A stretch of DNA of 64,000 nt from assembly GCF_900460065.1 (NCBI RefSeq), contig NZ_UAVD01000002.1, positions 1 through 64,000 on the forward strand, in the 5' to 3' direction. This document shows positions 9,356 to 21,008 of the stretch, one piece after another; position 1 is the first letter of the stretch; each line of letters begins with the position of its first letter. Source of the stretch: Streptomyces griseus. Its GTDB lineage: Bacteria > Actinomycetota > Actinomycetes > Streptomycetales > Streptomycetaceae. The translations under genes were made by a program, and so were the position numbers. Under the pieces are notes generated by a model. That model was not told where the DNA came from. It saw only the letters and a program-made list of their open reading frames with translations, and did not search any database.

Positions 9356-11058
9356 TCAGGCGGGCGGCGCGTCCTTGCGCAGCCGGAACCAGTAGAAGCC
9401 GTGACCCGCGAGGGTGAGCAGGTAGGGCCACTGGCCGATCGCCGGGAAGCGTACCCCGCCGATCAATTCCACCGGATGACGTCCGTTGAACGATCGCAGG
9501 TCCAACTCCGTCGGCTGCGCGAACCGAGAGAAGTTGTGGACGCACAGGACGAGATCGTCCTTGTACTCGCGGGTGAACGCCAGCACCGCCGGGTTGGACG
9601 AGGGCAGTTCGGTGTACTCGCCGAGACCGAAGGCGGGGTTCTGCTTGCGGATCTCGATCATCCGGCGGGTCCAGTGCAGCAGCGAGGACGGCGAGGCCAT
9701 CGACGCCTCGACGTTGGTGACCTGGTAGCCGTAGACCGGGTCCATGATCGTGGGGAGGTAGAGCCGCCCCGGATCGCTGGAGGAGAACCCGGCGTTGCGG
9801 TCGGGCGTCCACTGCATCGGGGTGCGCACCGCGTCCCGGTCGCCCAGCCAGATGTTGTCGCCCATCCCGATCTCGTCCCCGTAGTAGAGGATCGGGGAAC
9901 CGGGCAGCGACAGCAGCAGGGCGGTGAACAGCTCGATCTGGTTGCGGTCGTTGTCCAGCAGGGGGGCGAGCCGCCTGCGGATGCCGATGTTGGCGCGCAT
10001 CCGCGGGTCCTTGGCGTACTCCGCGTACATGTAGTCGCGTTCTTCGTCCGTGACCATTTCGAGGGTCAGCTCGTCGTGGTTGCGCAGGAAGATGCCCCAC
10101 TGGCAGTTCTTCGGGATCTCCGGGGTCTTGGCCAGGATCTCGGAGACCGGGTAGCGGCTCTCGCGGCGCACCGCCATGAAGATCCGCGGCATGACGGGGA
10201 AGTGGAACGCCATGTGGCATTCGTCCCCGCCCTGCTCGTAGTCGCCGAAGTAGTCGACGACGTCCTCCGGCCACTGGTTGGCCTCGGCGAGCAGCACGGT
10301 GTCCGGGTAGTTGGCGTCGATCTCCTTGCGGACCCGCTTGAGGAAGTGGTGGGTCTCGGGGAGGTTCTCGCAGTTGGTGCCCTCGCGCTGGTAGAGGTAG
10401 GGCACCGCGTCCACCCGGAAGCCGTCGATGCCCAGGTCCAGCCAGAAGCGCAGGGCCGCCAGGATCTCCTCCTGCACCGCCGGGTTCTCGTAGTTGAGGT
10501 CCGGCTGGTGCGAGAAGAAGCGGTGCCAGTAGTACTGCTTGCGGACCGGGTCGAAGGTCCAGTTGGACGTCTCGGTGTCGACGAAGATGATCCGGGCGTC
10601 CTGGAACTGCTTGTCGTCGTCCGCCCAGACGTAGTAGTCGCCGTACGGCCCGTCGGGGTCGGTGCGGGACTGCTGGAACCACTCGTGCTGATCGCTGGTG
10701 TGGTTCATGACGAAGTCGATGATGACGCGCATGCCGCGCTGGTGCGAGGCGTCCACGAACTCCACGAAGTCGGCGAGGTCGCCGAACTCCGGCAGGACGG
10801 CGGTGTAGTCGGAGACGTCGTAGCCCCCGTCGCGCAGCGGCGACTTGAAGAACGGCGGCAGCCAGAGGCAGTCCACGCCGAGCCACTGGAGATAGTCCAG
10901 CTTGGCGGTGATGCCCTTGAGGTCGCCGATTCCGTCGCCGTTGGAGTCCTGGAAGGACCGGACGAGCACCTCGTAGAAGACGGCGCGCTTGAACCAGTCG
11001 GGATCGCGGTCCTTGGCGGGAGTGTCCTCGAACGTGTCGTGGACAGGCTCATTGACGA

Positions 11059-11062
<4 letters not shown>
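9356..11062 (-). CDS. treS: Trehalose synthase (maltose alpha-D-glucosyltransferase)
   Basis: A 568-residue GH13 enzyme that interconverts trehalose and maltose, supplying maltose for the maltokinase. Motifs: [32 protein letters not shown], nucleophile Asp in [15 protein letters not shown], acid Glu in [14 protein letters not shown], and [13 protein letters not shown]. The ATG at 11062 overlaps the glgE stop (ATGA at 11059-11062), so it is translationally coupled to glgE. A longer open frame to 11212 is ignored because it lies wholly within glgE. Length matches stand-alone TreS proteins. Confidence 0.95.
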
Positions 11063-13212
<2,150 letters not shown>

Positions 13213-13231
13213 GGCCGCTCCTGTCCGCGTT

Positions 13232-13253
13232 CACTCGAATGGCACTCGAATGG
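13232..13253. repeat. 11-bp tandem direct repeat upstream of glgE
   Basis: CACTCGAATGG occurs twice head to tail (13232-13242 and 13243-13253), about 20 bp upstream of the glgE start codon. The position suggests an operator or an element in the 5' leader; the cognate regulator is unknown. Confidence 0.6.
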
Positions 13254-13416
13254 GTGGGTCGCGGGGGTTTCGTGCATGTTTCTGGATGCACGGAGAACGT
13301 CTGCGGGCCGGGTCGTGCCGCGTACCGGGGAAGCCTTCCCCGCGTCCGCGGGTGGGAAATCCGGCGCTGTGTTAACTACTCGGTCGTAGTCGACCGCCCG
13401 CCGGGAACCGCGGGAC

Positions 13417-13451
13417 AACCCGTGGGGAAGCCCGAAGCGCCCCCACGGGTT
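13417..13451. repeat. Inverted repeat/hairpin in the glgE-glgP spacer
   Basis: AACCCGTGGGG (13417-13427) and CCCCACGGGTT (13441-13451) are exact complements with a 13-nt loop. It could insulate the two divergent units or be a leader structure. Confidence 0.5.
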
Positions 13452-13689
13452 CCGGATACCCGCTCTGCGGCGCCACACGGCAGCCTTCCCTCTGACAGAG
13501 AGGTCCACAAGGCTGTGTACGGGGTGAAATCGGCCAAACCGCCAGGTAAGTGGAGTGACGGGGGGTCACGGGCGGGGCGTGAGGTGTGGCCGAGGGGTGG
13601 CGCGCACCGGCCCCGGCGGGACCTCGCGCGCCGTCCGCGCGCCGTGGCAGGCCGCCACGGACGGCCGCTACCTTCAGGGGTGACGGAAG

Positions 13690-13711
13690 GGACGCACACC
13701 GTGGTGCGTCC
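13690..13711 (+). promoter_or_regulatory. Inverted repeat upstream of glgP
   Basis: GGACGCAC (13690-13697) and GTGCGTCC (13704-13711) flank a 6-nt centre, 36 bp before the glgP start. An operator or 5'-leader hairpin; function inferred from position only. Confidence 0.4.
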
Positions 13712-13747
13712 GCCCGGATGCGCAAGTCCCCTGTAAAGGTGGAGTAC

Positions 13748-16417
13748 GTGAAGGCCATTCGTCGATTCACCGTGCGTCCTGTCCTCCCCGAACCCCTCCG
13801 ACCTCTCCACGACCTCGCGCACAATCTGCGCTGGTCCTGGCACACCGAGACCCGTGAACTCTTCCGGTCCGCCGACCCCGAGGGCTGGCGGCCCGCGGAC
13901 GCCGACCCCGTACGCCTGCTCGGCTCGCTGTCCGCCGGGCGGCTCGCCGAACTGGCCGCGGACGAGGAGTACCTCGGCCGCCTCGCCGACGCCTCCGCCG
14001 ATCTGGCCGAATATCTGAACGGCCCCCGCTGGTACCAGGAGCAGCGGGCCGCCGGAGCGGAACTGCCGTCCGCGGTCGCCTACTTCTCACCCGAATTCGG
14101 CGTCACCGCGGCACTTCCCCAGTACAGCGGCGGCCTCGGCATCCTGGCCGGCGACCACCTCAAGGCCGCCAGCGACCTCGGTGTCCCGCTCATCGGCGTC
14201 GGTCTGCTCTACCGGCACGGCTACTTCCGCCAGACCCTCTCGCGCGAGGGCTGGCAGCAGGAGCACTATCCCGTCCTCGACCCCAACGAGCTCCCGCTCG
14301 ACCTGGTCCGCGAGGCCGACGGCGCCCCCGTCCGGGTGGTGCTGGCCCTGCCCGGCGGACGCTCGCTGCACGCGTGCGTCTGGCTGGCCCGGGTCGGCCG
14401 GGTGCCGCTGCTCCTCCTCGACTCCGACGTCGAGGAGAACGCCCCCGGTGAACGCGACGTCACCGACCGGCTGTACGGCGGCGGCAGCGACCACCGCCTC
14501 CTCCAGGAGATGCTGCTCGGCATCGGCGGGGTGCGCGCGGTGCGCACCTGGTGCCGGCTCACCGGCACGCCGGAGCCGGAGGTGTTCCACACCAACGAGG
14601 GCCACGCCGGCTTCATCGGCCTGGAGCGCATCCGTGAACTGATCCCCACCGGGCTCGACTTCGACGCGGCCCTGGAAGTGGTCCGGGCCGGGACGGTCTT
14701 CACCACCCACACCCCGGTGCCCGCCGGGATAGACCGCTTCGACCGGGGGCTCGTCGCCCGCCACTTCGGTGACGACGGCGAACTGCCCGGCGTCGCCGTG
14801 GAGAAGATCCTGCGGCTCGGCACCGAGACCTACCCCGGCGGTGAGCCGGAGCTGTTCAACATGGCGGTGATGGGCCTCCGGCTGGCCCAGCGGGCCAACG
14901 GCGTCTCCACCCTGCACGGGGCCGTCAGCCGGGAGATGTTCTCCGGGCTCTGGCCGGGCTTCGACCCCGCCGAGGTGCCCATCACCTCCGTCACCAACGG
15001 GGTCCACGCACCGACCTGGGTCGCCCCCGAGGTGTTCCGGCTCGGCGCGGGCCGGATCGGCGAAAGCCGCGCCCACCAGGTGCTGGCCGGCGGCCCGGTG
15101 GCCGACGAGGCCTCCGCGGGGACCGGCACCCCCCGCCGCTGGGACGCGGTGACCGGCATCGGCGACCAGGAGATCTGGGACCTGCGCCGCGAACTGCGCG
15201 GCCAGTTGGTCACCGAGGTCCGCCGCAGGCTCTACGCCTCCTGGCGCCGGCGTGGCGCCGGCACCGCCGAACTGGGCTGGATCGACGGCGTGCTCGACCC
15301 GGACGTCCTGACGATCGGCTTCGCCCGGCGCGTCCCCTCCTACAAGCGGCTCACGCTGATGCTGCGCGACCGCGACCGGCTGCGGGCGCTGCTGCTGCAC
15401 CCGGCCCGGCCGATCCAGATCGTCGTGGCGGGCAAGGCGCACCCCGCCGACGACGGCGGCAAGCGGCTGGTGCAGGAGCTCGTGCGGTTCGCGGACGACG
15501 CGGGGGTCCGCCACCGCATCGTCTTCCTCCCGGACTACGGCATGGGCATGGCCCAGAAGCTCTACCCGGGCTGCGACGTCTGGCTCAACAACCCGCTGCG
15601 CCCGCTGGAGGCCTGCGGCACGAGCGGGATGAAGGCCGCGCTGAACGGCTGCCTCAACCTGTCGGTGCGCGACGGCTGGTGGGACGAGTGGTTCGATCCG
15701 GACTTCGGCTGGGAGATCCCCACCGCCGACGGCTCGGCGGTCGACGAGGACCGCCGCGACGAGCTGGAGGCGAACGCCCTGTACGCCCTGATCGAGGACC
15801 GCGTCGCCCCGCGCTTCTACGACCGGGGGGCCGGGGGGCTGCCCGACCGCTGGATCGAGATGGTCCGCTCCACCCTGGTGGGCCTGGGGCCGAGGGTGCT
15901 CGCGGGGCGGATGGTGCGCGAGTACGTGGAGCGCCTGTACGCCCCCGCCGCGCGGTCCCGGCGGGCCCTGGACGCCGGGACCGCGCGGGACCTCGCCCGG
16001 TGGAAGGGCAAGGTACGGGCGGCCTGGAGCGGGGTCTCGGTCGACCACGTGGAGTCGGTGAGCGACACGGCGGCGGGCGGCTCGGCGGAGCTGGGCGCCA
16101 GCCTGGCGCTGCGGGCGAGGATCGCGCTCGGCGGCCTGGAGCCGGACGACGTGGAGGTCCAGGTGGTCGCGGGGCGGGTCGATTCGGGCGACGCCATCGC
16201 GGACGCCCAGACCTTCCCGTTGAAGCCGGTGGGCGGCCAGGACCTGGACGACCGCTGGCTGTACGAGGGGCCGCTCGCTCTGGACCGGACGGGACCCTAC
16301 GGCTACACCGTGCGCGTCCTGCCCGCCCACCCGCTGCTGGCCTCCAGCGCCGAACTGGGCCTGGTCGCGCTGCCGGCCGAGGCGGTGGGGGAGGGCGCGG
16401 GCGTGCTGCTGCGCTGA
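13748..16417 (+). CDS. glgP: Alpha-glucan (maltodextrin/glycogen) phosphorylase
   Basis: An 889-residue GT35-type enzyme that phosphorolyses alpha-1,4-glucan to glucose-1-phosphate using pyridoxal phosphate. Visible: the N-terminal DUF3417 domain (LAHNLRWSWHTETRELF), active-site stretches YFSPEFG, YSGGLGILAGDHLKAASDLG and HTNEGHAGF, and the PLP lysine in GTSGMKAALNG. This is the actinobacterial/archaeal alpha-glucan phosphorylase type (TIGR02094). The GTG at 13748 (VKAIRRFTVRPV) follows AGGTGGAG; an upstream in-frame ATG at 13586 would add low-complexity residues and is rejected. It is divergent from glgE and may generate the acceptors or recycle the glucan of the same pathway. Confidence 0.93.
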   Translation: MKAIRRFTVRPVLPEPLRPLHDLAHNLRWSWHTETRELFRSADPEGWRPADADPVRLLGSLSAGRLAELAADEEYLGRLADASADLAEYLNGPRWYQEQRAAGAELPSAVAYFSPEFGVTAALPQYSGGLGILAGDHLKAASDLGVPLIGVGLLYRHGYFRQTLSREGWQQEHYPVLDPNELPLDLVREADGAPVRVVLALPGGRSLHACVWLARVGRVPLLLLDSDVEENAPGERDVTDRLYGGGSDHRLLQEMLLGIGGVRAVRTWCRLTGTPEPEVFHTNEGHAGFIGLERIRELIPTGLDFDAALEVVRAGTVFTTHTPVPAGIDRFDRGLVARHFGDDGELPGVAVEKILRLGTETYPGGEPELFNMAVMGLRLAQRANGVSTLHGAVSREMFSGLWPGFDPAEVPITSVTNGVHAPTWVAPEVFRLGAGRIGESRAHQVLAGGPVADEASAGTGTPRRWDAVTGIGDQEIWDLRRELRGQLVTEVRRRLYASWRRRGAGTAELGWIDGVLDPDVLTIGFARRVPSYKRLTLMLRDRDRLRALLLHPARPIQIVVAGKAHPADDGGKRLVQELVRFADDAGVRHRIVFLPDYGMGMAQKLYPGCDVWLNNPLRPLEACGTSGMKAALNGCLNLSVRDGWWDEWFDPDFGWEIPTADGSAVDEDRRDELEANALYALIEDRVAPRFYDRGAGGLPDRWIEMVRSTLVGLGPRVLAGRMVREYVERLYAPAARSRRALDAGTARDLARWKGKVRAAWSGVSVDHVESVSDTAAGGSAELGASLALRARIALGGLEPDDVEVQVVAGRVDSGDAIADAQTFPLKPVGGQDLDDRWLYEGPLALDRTGPYGYTVRVLPAHPLLASSAELGLVALPAEAVGEGAGVLLR

Positions 16418-16437
16418 GCGCCCGCCAGGGCGGACCC

Positions 16438-16470
16438 GGGGGCCCGGCACCCGTGCGGTGCCGGGCCCCC
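16438..16470 (+). terminator. Perfect 14-bp hairpin after glgP
   Basis: Arms 16438-16451 and 16457-16470 (GGGGGCCCGGCACC / GGTGCCGGGCCCCC) with a 5-nt loop, 20 bp after the glgP stop. Confidence 0.82.
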
Positions 16471-16516
16471 GCGTGTCGGCAGAGAGCGGGTCCCTTCGTG
16501 CAGTGAACACAGAACC

Positions 16517-16545
16517 TTGACGTGTCCATGGAATGGCTTTACGTT
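16517..16545 (+). promoter_or_regulatory. Sigma-70-like promoter for the lyase gene
   Basis: TTGACG (16517-16522), 17-bp spacer, TACGTT (16540-16545). The predicted start, near 16552, leaves a leader of about 97 nt. This resembles HrdB-type housekeeping promoters of Streptomyces. Confidence 0.65.
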
Positions 16546-16580
16546 CCTGACTCATCCCAGGGTTCATCATGCGACCTGTT

Positions 16581-16596
16581 GTTCATATGTGTGAAC
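16581..16596 (+). promoter_or_regulatory. Candidate operator in the lyase leader
   Basis: GTTCA-TATGTG-TGAAC inverted repeat (imperfect centre) between the predicted transcription start and the start codon. It resembles operators of GntR/IclR-type regulators of sugar-acid genes; the regulator is not in the window. Confidence 0.4.
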
Positions 16597-16648
16597 TGCT
16601 CCGTCGGGTCGGGCCGTTGAACCGCCACCGCACCGGAAGGCACCCCCC

Positions 16649-17869
16649 ATGCGTACCGGCACCATCCCCCGCGTTCTCGGCACCGCCACCGCGCTCGCCG
16701 CGCTGGTCACCACGGCGCTCGCCGCACCCGCCCTGGCGGAGAGGGCCCCGGCCCCGGCGAAGGCGCCCGCCCCGGCCGCCGCCCCGGCGGACTTCACCCA
16801 TCCCGGCGTCCTCGTCAGCCGCCCCCAACTGGACTTCGTCCGGGGCCGGGTGCAGGCGGGCGCCCAGCCCTGGAAAAGCGCCTTCGACCAGATGATGGGG
16901 AGCAAGTACGCCTCCCTGACCCGCACCGCCAAGCCGCGCGCCGTCGTCGAGTGCGGCTCCTACTCCAACCCGAACAACGGCTGCACCGACGAGCGCGAGG
17001 ACGCCATCGCCGCGTACACGCTCTCGCTGGCCTGGTACATCACCCAGGACAGCCGGTACGCGCAGAAGGCCATCCAGATCATGGACGCCTGGTCCGCCGT
17101 CATCAGGGACCACACGAACAGCAACGCGCCGCTCCAGACCGGCTGGGCCGGCTCCTCCTGGCCGCGCGCCGCCGAGATCATCAAGTACACCTACAGCAGC
17201 TGGCCGGGCTCCGGCCGCTTCGGCACGATGCTGCGCGACGTGTACCTTCCCGAGGTCACCAACGGCTCCCACTCCAACGGCAACTGGGAGCTGTCCATGA
17301 CCGAGGCGGCGATCGGGATCGCGGTCTTCCTGGAGGACCGCGCGGCCTACGACAAGGCCGTCGGCAAGTTCCGCGGACGTGTCCCGGCGTACATCTATGT
17401 GACTGCCGACGGGTCGCTGCCGAAGGTCGCCCCCGGCAGCGGGCTCGACACCCGGGCGAAAGTCGTCACCTACTGGCAGGGGCAGTCCACCTTCATGGAC
17501 GGGCTCTCCCAGGAGACCTGCCGGGACCTGACCCACACCGGCTACGGCCTCTCCGCGATCTCCCACATCGCCGAGACCAGCCGCATCCAGGGCCAGGACC
17601 TCTACCCGGAGATCGCCGACCGGCTGCGCCACGCGATGGGGCTGCACGCCAAGCACCAGCTGGGCACGCCCGTGCCGTCCTCGCTCTGCGGCGGCTCCCT
17701 CAAGGACAATCTGGGGCCGGTCACCGAGGTCGGCTTCAACGCGCTCGCCAACCGCCTCGGCCACGCGATGACCAACACGCAGACGTTGACCGAGCGGCAG
17801 CGGCCCGCCGGATCGAACAACCTCTTCGTCGCCTGGGAGACCCTGACCCACGCGGACAACCCCGCCTGA
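16649..17869 (+). CDS. Secreted alginate-lyase-family protein
   Basis: A 406-residue exported protein. A signal peptide (about 1-30, ending ALA) is followed by an Ala/Pro linker, then an alpha/alpha-toroid domain of the alginate lyase family (Pfam Alginate_lyase type): HPGVLVSRPQLDFVRGRV, NNGCTDEREDAIAAYTLSLAWYI, NGNWELSMTEAAIGIAVFL, and FMDGLSQETCRDLTHTGYG with the candidate catalytic His/Tyr. The best reading is a polysaccharide lyase on uronate-containing polymers, but the exact substrate is not predictable. SD GGAAGG lies 8 nt before the ATG. It has its own promoter and ends at a bidirectional terminator. Confidence 0.8.
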   Translation: MRTGTIPRVLGTATALAALVTTALAAPALAERAPAPAKAPAPAAAPADFTHPGVLVSRPQLDFVRGRVQAGAQPWKSAFDQMMGSKYASLTRTAKPRAVVECGSYSNPNNGCTDEREDAIAAYTLSLAWYITQDSRYAQKAIQIMDAWSAVIRDHTNSNAPLQTGWAGSSWPRAAEIIKYTYSSWPGSGRFGTMLRDVYLPEVTNGSHSNGNWELSMTEAAIGIAVFLEDRAAYDKAVGKFRGRVPAYIYVTADGSLPKVAPGSGLDTRAKVVTYWQGQSTFMDGLSQETCRDLTHTGYGLSAISHIAETSRIQGQDLYPEIADRLRHAMGLHAKHQLGTPVPSSLCGGSLKDNLGPVTEVGFNALANRLGHAMTNTQTLTERQRPAGSNNLFVAWETLTHADNPA

Positions 17870-17888
17870 GCCGGCCTTCCGCACCACG

Positions 17889-17930
17889 ACGAACGGCCCG
17901 GAGGAGGAGAACCTCTTCCGGGCCGTTCGT
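17889..17930. terminator. Bidirectional terminator between convergent secreted-enzyme genes
   Basis: ACGAACGGCCCGGA (17889-17902) and TCCGGGCCGTTCGT (17917-17930) are exact complements, and the stem can extend inward (GAGG/CCTC). It lies between the lyase stop and the protease stop. Confidence 0.82.
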
Positions 17931-17944
17931 TCGCCGGGCGTGGA

Positions 17945-19990
17945 TCAGAAGGTGAGCTTGAAGCTGTTGATCCGCCCGGTGTCCGAGCGGGCGATGTCCT
18001 GGACCTTCAGCTTCCAGACCCCGTTGGCCACCTCGGACGAGGCGTTGACCGTGTAGGTCTCCACCACGTTGTCCGCGGAGTCGCCCGAGGAGGAGTTCTT
18101 CAGCCGGTAGGCGGTGCCGTCCGGGGCCACCAGGTCGATGACCAGGTCACCGCGCCAGGTGTGCGTGATGTTGACGTCCGCCTTGAGGGTGCTCGGCGCG
18201 TTGCCGGTCACACCGGAGACGGTGACCGAGCTGGTGACGGCCGCACCGGCGTCCGGGATGGTCACGGCGGTGTTGTTCTCGAACACCTTGCCGCCCGGGT
18301 CCGGGTTGCCGCCGCCGGGGCGGGCGCCCACGTTGATGCCGGCCCAGGCGTGGGCCACGGCCGCGTACTCGGGGCTGGTGGCCCCGTACAGCTCACTCGC
18401 GACCGCGAGCGTGCCGGTGCGGGCAGCCGCGTAGTTGGTCGTCGAGGTGAACTTGGTGGTGAGCGCCTTGAACCAGATCTGCAGGGCCTTGTCCCGGCCG
18501 ATGCCGGTCACCGGGAGCCCGTCGGAGGTCGGCGAGTCGTAGCTGACGCCGTTGACCGTCTTGGCGCCGCTGCCCTCGGAGAGCAGGTAGAACCAGTGGT
18601 TCGCCGGGCCCGAGGAGTAGTGGACGTCGACGTTGCCGATGCCCGAGTACCAGTAGTCCTTGGACGAGCCGTCCTTCGAGGGCTTGTCCATGTAGCGCAG
18701 CGGCGTGCCGTTGCCGTTGATGTCGATCTTCTCGCCGACCAGGTAGTCGCCCGGGTCCTGCGTGGTGTTGGAGTAGAACTCCACGCCCGCGGCGAAGATG
18801 TCGGAGGTGGCCTCGTTGAGCCCGCCGGACTCGCCGCTGTAGACGAGCTTGGCGGTGACCGAGGTCAGGCCGTGCGTCATCTCGTGGGCGGCCACGTCCA
18901 GGGAGGTCAGCGGCTTGACGTTGCCGCTGCCGTCGCCGTACGTCATGCAGAAGCAGCTGTCCTGCCAGAAGGCGTTGACGTAGTTGTTGCCGTAGTGGAC
19001 GCGGGAGTACGCGCCGACGCCGTCACCGCGGATGCCGGAGCGGCCGTGCACGTTCTTGTAGTAGTCCCACGTCTCGGCCGCGCCGTAGTGCGCGTCCGCG
19101 CCGGCCGTCTCGGCGTTCTGCGGAGTGCCGTCGCCCCAGATGTCGTCCGGCCCGGAGAACAGGGTGCCGGTGCCGGAGCTGCCCCGGTTCAGGTTGTACG
19201 TCTTGTGGTTGCCGCGCGTGGTGTCGGTCAGGGTGTACGAGGGCGCGGTGCCCAGGGTGACCTGGCCGTTGTACTGCGTGTTGCCCGTGCCGTTGTGGAC
19301 GGCCTGCCACTCGTACAGCTTCTCGCCCGAGGTGGCGTCCGTGAGCACGTGCAGCTCGTTCGGGGTGCCGTCGTGCTGGAGCCCGCCGACCACGGTCTCG
19401 TACGCCAGCTGCGGGGAGCCGCTGCCCAGCCAGACCACCTTGCGCGGGGCGTTCTCCGCCTTCTTGGCCTGGGAGCCCTCGGCCTTCGCCGCGCCGAGCG
19501 CCTGCTTCTCGGCGGCTGCCGGGGCCACGTCGGCGGTGAGGCCGACGGCCTTCAGCTGCGCGCTGGTCGCCTTCGACGCCTTGCTGACGCCCTCGGTCGC
19601 GCCGGCCGCGGACTCCTTGACCACGAGGTCGCCGCCGAGGACGGGAAGACCGCCCAGCGTGCGCTCGTAGCGGGTGTGCGTCGTGCCGTCGCGGTCCTGG
19701 ACGACATCGCGGACCACGAGCTTCTCCGTGGACCCGAGACCGAGCTCCTTGGCGGTGGCCGCCTTGGTGGCGTTCGCCTCGCTGAGCAGCTCCGCGCGCT
19801 GGGCGGGGGAGAGCTTGGCGGGCAGGGCGCCCGGGTCGGCCTTCGTGCCGGCGGTGATGCCGCCGAGCGGGGCCGAGGAGGGGGCGGAGGTGGCGGTCGC
19901 GGCGCCGGACGGAACGGCGACGGCTATGAGGGCTGCTGCGGCTATCAGAGCGCCGGTCGCGGTGGCGCGACGGCTGGGCGTGGATCTCAC
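17945..19990 (-). CDS. Secreted M4 (thermolysin-like) neutral zinc metalloprotease
   Basis: A 681-residue preproenzyme. Signal peptide about 1-33, then an FTP/PepSY propeptide (about 60-230), the M4 catalytic domain with zinc motif HEMTH (369-373) and third ligand Glu393 in GGLNEATSD, and a C-terminal P-domain (proprotein-convertase type, about 570-681) containing TWRGDLVIDLVAPDGT. It hydrolyses extracellular protein after removal of the propeptide. GTG start with AAGGAG 5-6 nt upstream. A minus-strand TTGACG at 20108-20113 is a possible -35 element, but no good -10 was found. Monocistronic, convergent with the lyase gene. Confidence 0.92.
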   Translation of the reverse strand: MRSTPSRRATATGALIAAAALIAVAVPSGAATATSAPSSAPLGGITAGTKADPGALPAKLSPAQRAELLSEANATKAATAKELGLGSTEKLVVRDVVQDRDGTTHTRYERTLGGLPVLGGDLVVKESAAGATEGVSKASKATSAQLKAVGLTADVAPAAAEKQALGAAKAEGSQAKKAENAPRKVVWLGSGSPQLAYETVVGGLQHDGTPNELHVLTDATSGEKLYEWQAVHNGTGNTQYNGQVTLGTAPSYTLTDTTRGNHKTYNLNRGSSGTGTLFSGPDDIWGDGTPQNAETAGADAHYGAAETWDYYKNVHGRSGIRGDGVGAYSRVHYGNNYVNAFWQDSCFCMTYGDGSGNVKPLTSLDVAAHEMTHGLTSVTAKLVYSGESGGLNEATSDIFAAGVEFYSNTTQDPGDYLVGEKIDINGNGTPLRYMDKPSKDGSSKDYWYSGIGNVDVHYSSGPANHWFYLLSEGSGAKTVNGVSYDSPTSDGLPVTGIGRDKALQIWFKALTTKFTSTTNYAAARTGTLAVASELYGATSPEYAAVAHAWAGINVGARPGGGNPDPGGKVFENNTAVTIPDAGAAVTSSVTVSGVTGNAPSTLKADVNITHTWRGDLVIDLVAPDGTAYRLKNSSSGDSADNVVETYTVNASSEVANGVWKLKVQDIARSDTGRINSFKLTF

Positions 19991-20374
19991 GCGGACTCCT
20001 TCTGCGAGGGGGGTACCGGCGGCGCTGGACGGGCCGTCCGGACGGTGCAGGCGGTGCGCAGAACGGGGTGAAGAGTGTCAGCAGATGACCGCACCTGTCA
20101 GGAGCGCGTCAACAACTTGGCCGGTTTTCGTTCGTTGCTGGAAAGGTCGTGTTCGTTAAGCGGACGTTTCGCCGATCATTGCCGCAGTGTTACCGGGCGT
20201 TGCGCAGCCCCGTATTCACAGGGTGGTCACAGGTTTCGCGCGCGACGGGCACCGCACGGTCGCGGGCGGGAAGGGGTGTGATGACCGCCTGATGAGACAG
20301 CGTCGGGTTCTGGCCAGATTCGCACGCCGGAACGCGCCGGTCCGTCCGGGCGGCGCGCGCGGAGGCCGCGTCGC
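19991..20374. other. Gene-free 384-bp region upstream of the M4 protease
   Basis: Holds the protease promoter region (minus strand; TTGACG at 20108-20113 is the best -35 candidate) and the 3' side of the TetR gene. Base composition near 20100-20240 is less GC-rich than the surrounding coding DNA. No RNA gene or open frame with supporting features is seen. Confidence 0.5.
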
Positions 20375-20965
20375 TCAGGCGGTTGCCCCCGGCGGGTACA
20401 CCGTGTCCAGGAGGTCGCGCACGAAGCGGTCCGGGTCGTCCAGCCCCGACGCCGCGAGCGTGGCCGGGCCGTTCGTCAGCAGGTGCGGGACCGCCGCGTG
20501 CAGCGCGAGGGTGACGACGGCGGCCCGCTGCGGGGTGACGGGCAGTCCGGCGGCGCGCTGGGCCAGCTCGAAGCCCGTGAAGTCGCCACTGGCCATCGGG
20601 TCGAGGATGGCGGACAGCCACGGGCGCCGGGTCGCCTCGGTCTGGAGCTCCATCACCGCCAGCAGCCGGGAGCGGCCCGGCCCGGCGACGTTCTCCAGGA
20701 GTGAGCGGAAGAGGGTCGTCAGCCCCTCGCGGTCCGTCGGCCCCGGGGCCCCGGCCAACTGCCCGGTGAGCGCGAGGTACTGCTCCAGGCATCGCTCCGC
20801 CGCCGCGCGGAGCACCGCGTCCCGGGTCGGGAAGTAGTTCTTGGTGGTGCCCGGCGGCACCTCGGCGGTCCCGTCCACCGCCCGGTGCGTCAGCCCGCGC
20901 CCGCCGTCCCTGGCCAGCACCTCGATGGCCGCGTCCCGCAGCCGGTCCCGGCGGTCCGGATTCAC
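20375..20965 (-). CDS. TetR-family transcriptional regulator
   Basis: A 196-residue repressor. The N-terminal helix-turn-helix is clear (DRLRDAAIEVLARDGGRGLT, then PPGTTKNYFPTRDAVL; residues 5-55), followed by an all-helical ligand-binding domain (TetR_C type). It is divergent from a FAD-dependent monooxygenase with only 148 bp between start codons and palindromes inside that gap, so it most likely represses the monooxygenase and itself, with the monooxygenase substrate as probable inducer. Confidence 0.88.
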   Translation of the reverse strand: MNPDRRDRLRDAAIEVLARDGGRGLTHRAVDGTAEVPPGTTKNYFPTRDAVLRAAAERCLEQYLALTGQLAGAPGPTDREGLTTLFRSLLENVAGPGRSRLLAVMELQTEATRRPWLSAILDPMASGDFTGFELAQRAAGLPVTPQRAAVVTLALHAAVPHLLTNGPATLAASGLDDPDRFVRDLLDTVYPPGATA

Positions 20966-21008
20966 GCGCGCTCCCTCGCTCCCGTACGACAGGTCCCAGG
21001 CCCGTCCT

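Larger units (their letters stand above)
13213..13747. other. 535-bp divergent regulatory region between glgE and glgP
   Basis: No convincing gene. It contains an 11-bp tandem direct repeat next to glgE (13232-13253), a perfect 11-bp hairpin (13417-13451), a short inverted repeat CGGGGAAG/CTTCCCCG (13326-13342) and an inverted repeat close to glgP (13690-13711). Promoters for both glgE and glgP must lie here, but no clear -35/-10 pair could be fixed by eye. Confidence 0.6.

Noticed and set aside
16649..17869. Heparinase or chondroitinase
   Set aside because: Sequence features fit the alginate lyase family better, though the true substrate is left open.
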